Shown here piece by piece: positions 61,198 through 64,000 of a stretch of DNA of 64,000 nt. The translations under genes and the position numbers were made by a program. Within the stretch, counting starts at the first letter, position 1; each line of letters starts with the position of its first letter. Below the pieces are notes generated by a model that was given only the letters and a program-made list of their open reading frames with translations, did not search any database and was not told where the DNA came from. The stretch comes from Candidatus Poribacteria bacterium (lineage in GTDB: Bacteria; Poribacteria; WGA-4E; WGA-3G): NCBI GenBank assembly GCA_012270865.1, contig JAAXHL010000052.1:488-64487 (forward strand). Reading direction: 5' to 3'.

Positions 61198-61333
61198 CGT
61201 GAATGGTTATCGGTTAATAGTTATAAGTTATAAGTTAAGAGGGTTTCGGTTGGTATCAGTCTCTTAACCTACCACCAACCACTTATAACCAACCACCATT
61301 AAGAACTGACAACTGATGGCTGACAACTATTAG
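61198..61333. repeat. Heptad-arm hairpin element H11
   Basis: Left arm GGTTATCGGTTAATAGTTAT, right arm ACCACCAACCACTTATAACC and ACTGACAACTGATGGCTG, core AAGTTAAGAGGGTTTCGG. It lies between the DUF4175-like and oxidoreductase genes. Confidence 0.75.
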
Positions 61334-62335
61334 CTACACCCATCCGTCATCGACCATCAGTGTTAATGGCGATTCCATCTCTTCCATAGGTAGGTGAACC
61401 CGCTGCCGTTTTCGGGACGACTCATAGATCGCCATAAGGAGTTCTAAGGAGGCGTAGCCTTGATGTCCGCTTGAACGGTGTTCGCGGTCTTCCTCAATCG
61501 CTGCGATTAGGTCCTGGACGGGGTTACTCTCCGCAGGCAATTCGGGTGTCACCCACGCGCCGCTGGATTGCTCGTTTCGGATACGGAGCGAGGGACCCCC
61601 TGGGGCAGCCAATTCAATTTCCCCATCTGTTCCGTAACAATAGATATGGTGATAACCGGGCGCGGTATCGCTACCGGATTCAATGATACCGCGGACATTA
61701 CTCTCAAATTTGAAGTATCCGAGTGCGAAATTCTCGGAGTGCAGGTCATATTTCATCGGTGCGCCGATCCGTTCTATTTGACCTATGACCCAAGTAACAG
61801 GACGGTCGCCGTAGATATACCGCATAAGATCGACGGTATGTGTTGCGTTGTCTTTCAGGTCGCCGCCACCACAGACTCCATGGATTCGGAAGATTTCGCC
61901 GATCTGACCGTCAGCGATCATCTGTTTTGCGGCGACATAGGGTGCCGAAAACCGCACCTGATGGTCAATCGCTAACTTCACATTGTGTTCTTCGCACGTC
62001 TGCAGCATCTCGCGTGCCTGTCCGAGGTTCTCCGCCATCGGTTTCTCAGACAGGATCCCTTTGACACCGCGTTTTGCGACTTCAATCACGACGGGTGCGT
62101 GCAGCTTCGGACGTGTACACACCGAAACAATATCAATATCCTCTGTTTCGAGCATCTCAATGTAGTCGGTATACTGTTTTTCGACACCGTACTGTTCGCC
62201 GTAGGCTTGGACACGTTCTTGGTCAATATCGGCAATAGCGGTTAGTGTTGCTTTCGGTTCTCTGACATACCATCCGGTGTGCATGTGAGAAATCCCACCA
62301 CAACCGACGACTGCTATTTTATAGGTATCGCTCAT
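61334..62335 (-). CDS. Gfo/Idh/MocA family NAD(P)-dependent oxidoreductase
   Basis: A 333-residue protein, distinct from the one at 18047. The Rossmann signature is VVGCGGISHMHTGWY. The family EKP motif is ILSEKPMAENLGQA, with the active-site region KLAIDHQVRFSAPYVAAKQMI. GGDLKDNATHTVDLMRYIYGDRPVTWVIGQ is the typical second-domain segment carrying the catalytic His. AAGGGATT precedes the ATG. It is flanked by heptad elements on both sides, suggesting it is a single transcription unit. The substrate is probably a sugar or sugar derivative. Confidence 0.9.
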   Translation of the reverse strand: MSDTYKIAVVGCGGISHMHTGWYVREPKATLTAIADIDQERVQAYGEQYGVEKQYTDYIEMLETEDIDIVSVCTRPKLHAPVVIEVAKRGVKGILSEKPMAENLGQAREMLQTCEEHNVKLAIDHQVRFSAPYVAAKQMIADGQIGEIFRIHGVCGGGDLKDNATHTVDLMRYIYGDRPVTWVIGQIERIGAPMKYDLHSENFALGYFKFESNVRGIIESGSDTAPGYHHIYCYGTDGEIELAAPGGPSLRIRNEQSSGAWVTPELPAESNPVQDLIAAIEEDREHRSSGHQGYASLELLMAIYESSRKRQRVHLPMEEMESPLTLMVDDGWV

Positions 62336-62345
62336 AATAAAATCC

Positions 62346-62464
62346 CTTTTGGCTATTGGCTATTGGCTATCGGAAACCTTCAGCAAAGAGGGTGTTTGTT
62401 AAACCATAGTCCTCTGGCTGATTGCTGATTGCTAATCTGCTGACTGCTGAAGGCTAACGGCTAA
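62346..62464. repeat. Heptad-arm hairpin element H12
   Basis: Left arm TTGGCTATTGGCTATTGGCT, core CGGAAACCTTCAGCAAAGAG (matching H3), right arm GCTGATTGCTGATTGCTAAT. It lies 5' of the oxidoreductase. Confidence 0.8.
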
Positions 62465-62557
62465 TGCATGGAATGTTGGTTTGGCTCCTATATTCGCCGC
62501 TCCAAAAGATATGATACCATATTCGCCGACGGTTGTCTATTTACATTTTGAGCTGCA

Positions 62558-62584
62558 GTAGGGGTTGGGGAACCTAACCGCTAC
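62558..62584. repeat. REP palindrome
   Basis: GTAGGGGTTGGGG and CCTAACCGCTAC arms around AA: a sister of the coding palindrome at 53721-53747. It lies just past the stop of the 62598 gene. Confidence 0.6.
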
Positions 62585-62597
62585 CTGATACGTCCAT

Positions 62598-64000
62598 TTA
62601 TATTGAGCCTGTCATCTTTCTGGCGACCCAGAATACACCGAGTAGCAAGATTAGGATACCCGCCCAAATAGGGTGTGCCCAGATCCGTGTCCGATGGACA
62701 GTCGGTTCGGGTTCCGGCAAGGCTGCGAGGGATTCTAATAGATTCGGTACTTCAGAGATCGATACGAGTTTTCCCTCAGTAATCTTGGCAATTTCTTCTA
62801 AAACATCAAAGCGCGCCAAGCGTCCCTGCTGCTCCCGATTTAAGCCTTGCACTGAAAGGTCTGTTTGTACAGAGGCACCGGTTTCGCTACTGCTCGCAAC
62901 AAGACGATAGTTCCCCGGTTCCTTCGGTACAAACGAACCGACGAACAATCCTGCTAAATCCTCTGTGCCGGGTTGTAATCGGATTGTCTGCGTTTTACCG
63001 GATGGCGAAATTGCTTGTACCACGACAGTGCCGCTATCCAAGGGTCCCCCTACATTGTCGATAGCGTTGGCGTTCAACGTCAAGACATCATCGACATTGG
63101 GTCGATCTGGTGAATAGAAGAGCCGTATTGATTCGCTCTGTGCCATCTGTCGTCGGTATGCCATCCAGCGTGCGACCTGACTCCAGAAACGATAGTGGTA
63201 TTTGTCTTCAACGCCATGTCGCCACCGCCAAGCACTGTCAGTCCCCATAAATAGTACTTTGCCGGTGCCATAAGTTTTGGTTACGATTAGCGGCACGCGT
63301 CCGGCAGCGGTCGTGACTTGGTCGTGTACTGCGAGTGTCTCGGTGCCGACCTTCGCGCGCTTGATACCGGCGTACCAGAAAAATCCCGGAAGCTTCCGCC
63401 ACACTTCGCTGTTATCCTCATCGGTCTCTCCAAGGCGTGTTAGCAAACTCCGCTGTCCAGAGGAGGTAAGTGAGAAATATCCTTGGGCACTTGACCCGAC
63501 ACCTTCAGATGTCGCGGGGTCCAAGACGACCGGATAGAGGTCACCGAGCGGTCCTGAGACCAAGGAATCGTGCGAGCCTTTGCGCCCTGGCATAAAGACA
63601 AGTCCGGCAGCCTGCGCACTGACTAACTTCCTTAATTCCTGTGTCTGTTCAACCGTTAGCTGCCCTTCTTTGATGCCGACATCGCCAAGGAATACGACAT
63701 CGTAACTACTTAACTCTCTCTCGCCAGGGAAACGCTCAATATAACTGCGACCGCCGCCGACTTTCGGCAATTCGGGATGAAAAAGGAGGCAGGTCACTTC
63801 AACACCCGGGTCCCGTTCTAAAGCGTTCCGTAGGTACCGGTATTCCCATCGTGGATAGGATTCGATGACGAGTACTCTCAATTGTTCTTCACGGATGGAT
63901 ATGGGCGCGGAAATCTCATTATTTTCGGGGATCAGTTCCTCAGCATCTTCGGCGATACGCAGGCTTAGTGTGTATTCCCCGGTCGCTGGCAACGTACAGA
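62598..64000 (-). CDS. Partial membrane protein with a GATase-like domain (VWA/BatA-associated type)
   Basis: The 3' part of a gene that continues past the right window edge; the frame is still open at 64000. At least 467 codons are visible. The sequence starts within a beta-sandwich (YTLSLRIAEDAEELIPENNE), then IREEQLRVLVIESYPRWEYRYLRNALERDP and YDVVFLGDVGIKEGQLTVEQTQELRKLVSAQAAGLVFMPG, a glutamine-amidotransferase-like Rossmann domain as in proteins next to VWA/BatA genes. A final TM (IWAGILILLLGVFWVAR) anchors it. Together with the DUF4175-like gene it suggests a MoxR/VWA-type locus beyond the edge. Function unknown. Confidence 0.75.
   Translation of the reverse strand, partial: CTLPATGEYTLSLRIAEDAEELIPENNEISAPISIREEQLRVLVIESYPRWEYRYLRNALERDPGVEVTCLLFHPELPKVGGGRSYIERFPGERELSSYDVVFLGDVGIKEGQLTVEQTQELRKLVSAQAAGLVFMPGRKGSHDSLVSGPLGDLYPVVLDPATSEGVGSSAQGYFSLTSSGQRSLLTRLGETDEDNSEVWRKLPGFFWYAGIKRAKVGTETLAVHDQVTTAAGRVPLIVTKTYGTGKVLFMGTDSAWRWRHGVEDKYHYRFWSQVARWMAYRRQMAQSESIRLFYSPDRPNVDDVLTLNANAIDNVGGPLDSGTVVVQAISPSGKTQTIRLQPGTEDLAGLFVGSFVPKEPGNYRLVASSSETGASVQTDLSVQGLNREQQGRLARFDVLEEIAKITEGKLVSISEVPNLLESLAALPEPEPTVHRTRIWAHPIWAGILILLLGVFWVARKMTGSI

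Noticed and set aside
1..64000. tRNA or rRNA genes
   Set aside because: I saw no GGTTCGAATCC-type T-loop with a matching acceptor stem and no rRNA conserved blocks. A covariance-model search would settle this.

Overview
The window looks like a chromosomal stretch of a marine or sponge-associated bacterium of the Candidatus Poribacteria type, or a close relative. This is an inference from gene content and is not proven by any marker gene here. The gene content includes phytanoyl-CoA dioxygenase-like oxygenases, Gfo/Idh/MocA oxidoreductases, a type I sulfatase, LamG and PKD proteins, Reg_prop and WD40 propellers, many lipoproteins and several ECF sigma factors. The intergenic DNA is full of small repeats. 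There are no rRNA or tRNA genes, no CRISPR array and no complete insertion sequence.

Layout. 1-10.6 kb: a DUF559 nuclease-like gene, a two-part propeller lipoprotein locus invaded by repeats, an IS200/IS605-like relic without transposase, a TIM-barrel amidohydrolase, a RelE-like toxin stub, a DprA-like protein and a broken DUF5060/DUF4038 glycoside hydrolase gene. 10.9-17.8 kb: a run of exported proteins (small lipoprotein, LamG, WD40 with a FlgD-like C-terminus, very large surface lipoprotein). 18-21.5 kb: oxidoreductase, O-methyltransferase, a hypothetical protein, and a divergent ribbon-helix-helix/zinc-ribbon pair with good promoters. 21.6-34.6 kb: the most unusual part, described below. 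34.8-42.8 kb: small membrane protein, two oxygenases, LamG protein, a TetR regulon with two matching operators, FG-GAP lipoprotein, small outer-membrane protein and an S51 peptidase. 42.8-64 kb: DUF6785-like transporter, sulfatase, C25-like peptidase, and a long minus-strand block of secreted paralogues, a prenyltransferase-fold protein, a five-bladed-propeller glycosidase-like protein, a DUF4175-like membrane protein, an oxidoreductase and a partial GATase-like membrane protein.

The 21.6-34.6 kb region holds three paralogous ECF sigma genes. Each is preceded by the same ECF-type promoter (ATTATGCACC, 16-17 bases, CGTC or CGAC) and the same start signal (TTTCTGGAGAT). Each sigma domain runs in frame, with no stop, into an unrelated protein: a full-length DnaN-like sliding clamp, a coiled-coil/helix-turn-helix protein, and an S9 prolyl-oligopeptidase-like protein. 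At every junction an in-frame GGA-G codon pair makes a Shine-Dalgarno sequence exactly 12 bases before an ATG, so the cargo could be made both as a fusion and as a free protein. The second and third modules are each followed by a pair of ABC-2 type permeases with no ATPase gene. I read this as a self-regulated sigma header with exchangeable cargo.

A second theme is repeat biology. There are at least twelve hairpin elements with heptamer (7-base period) arms, three MITE-like families with terminal inverted repeats around a REP-type hairpin, and palindromic REP units. Some have landed inside reading frames, where they encode tolerated peptide inserts or have split genes.
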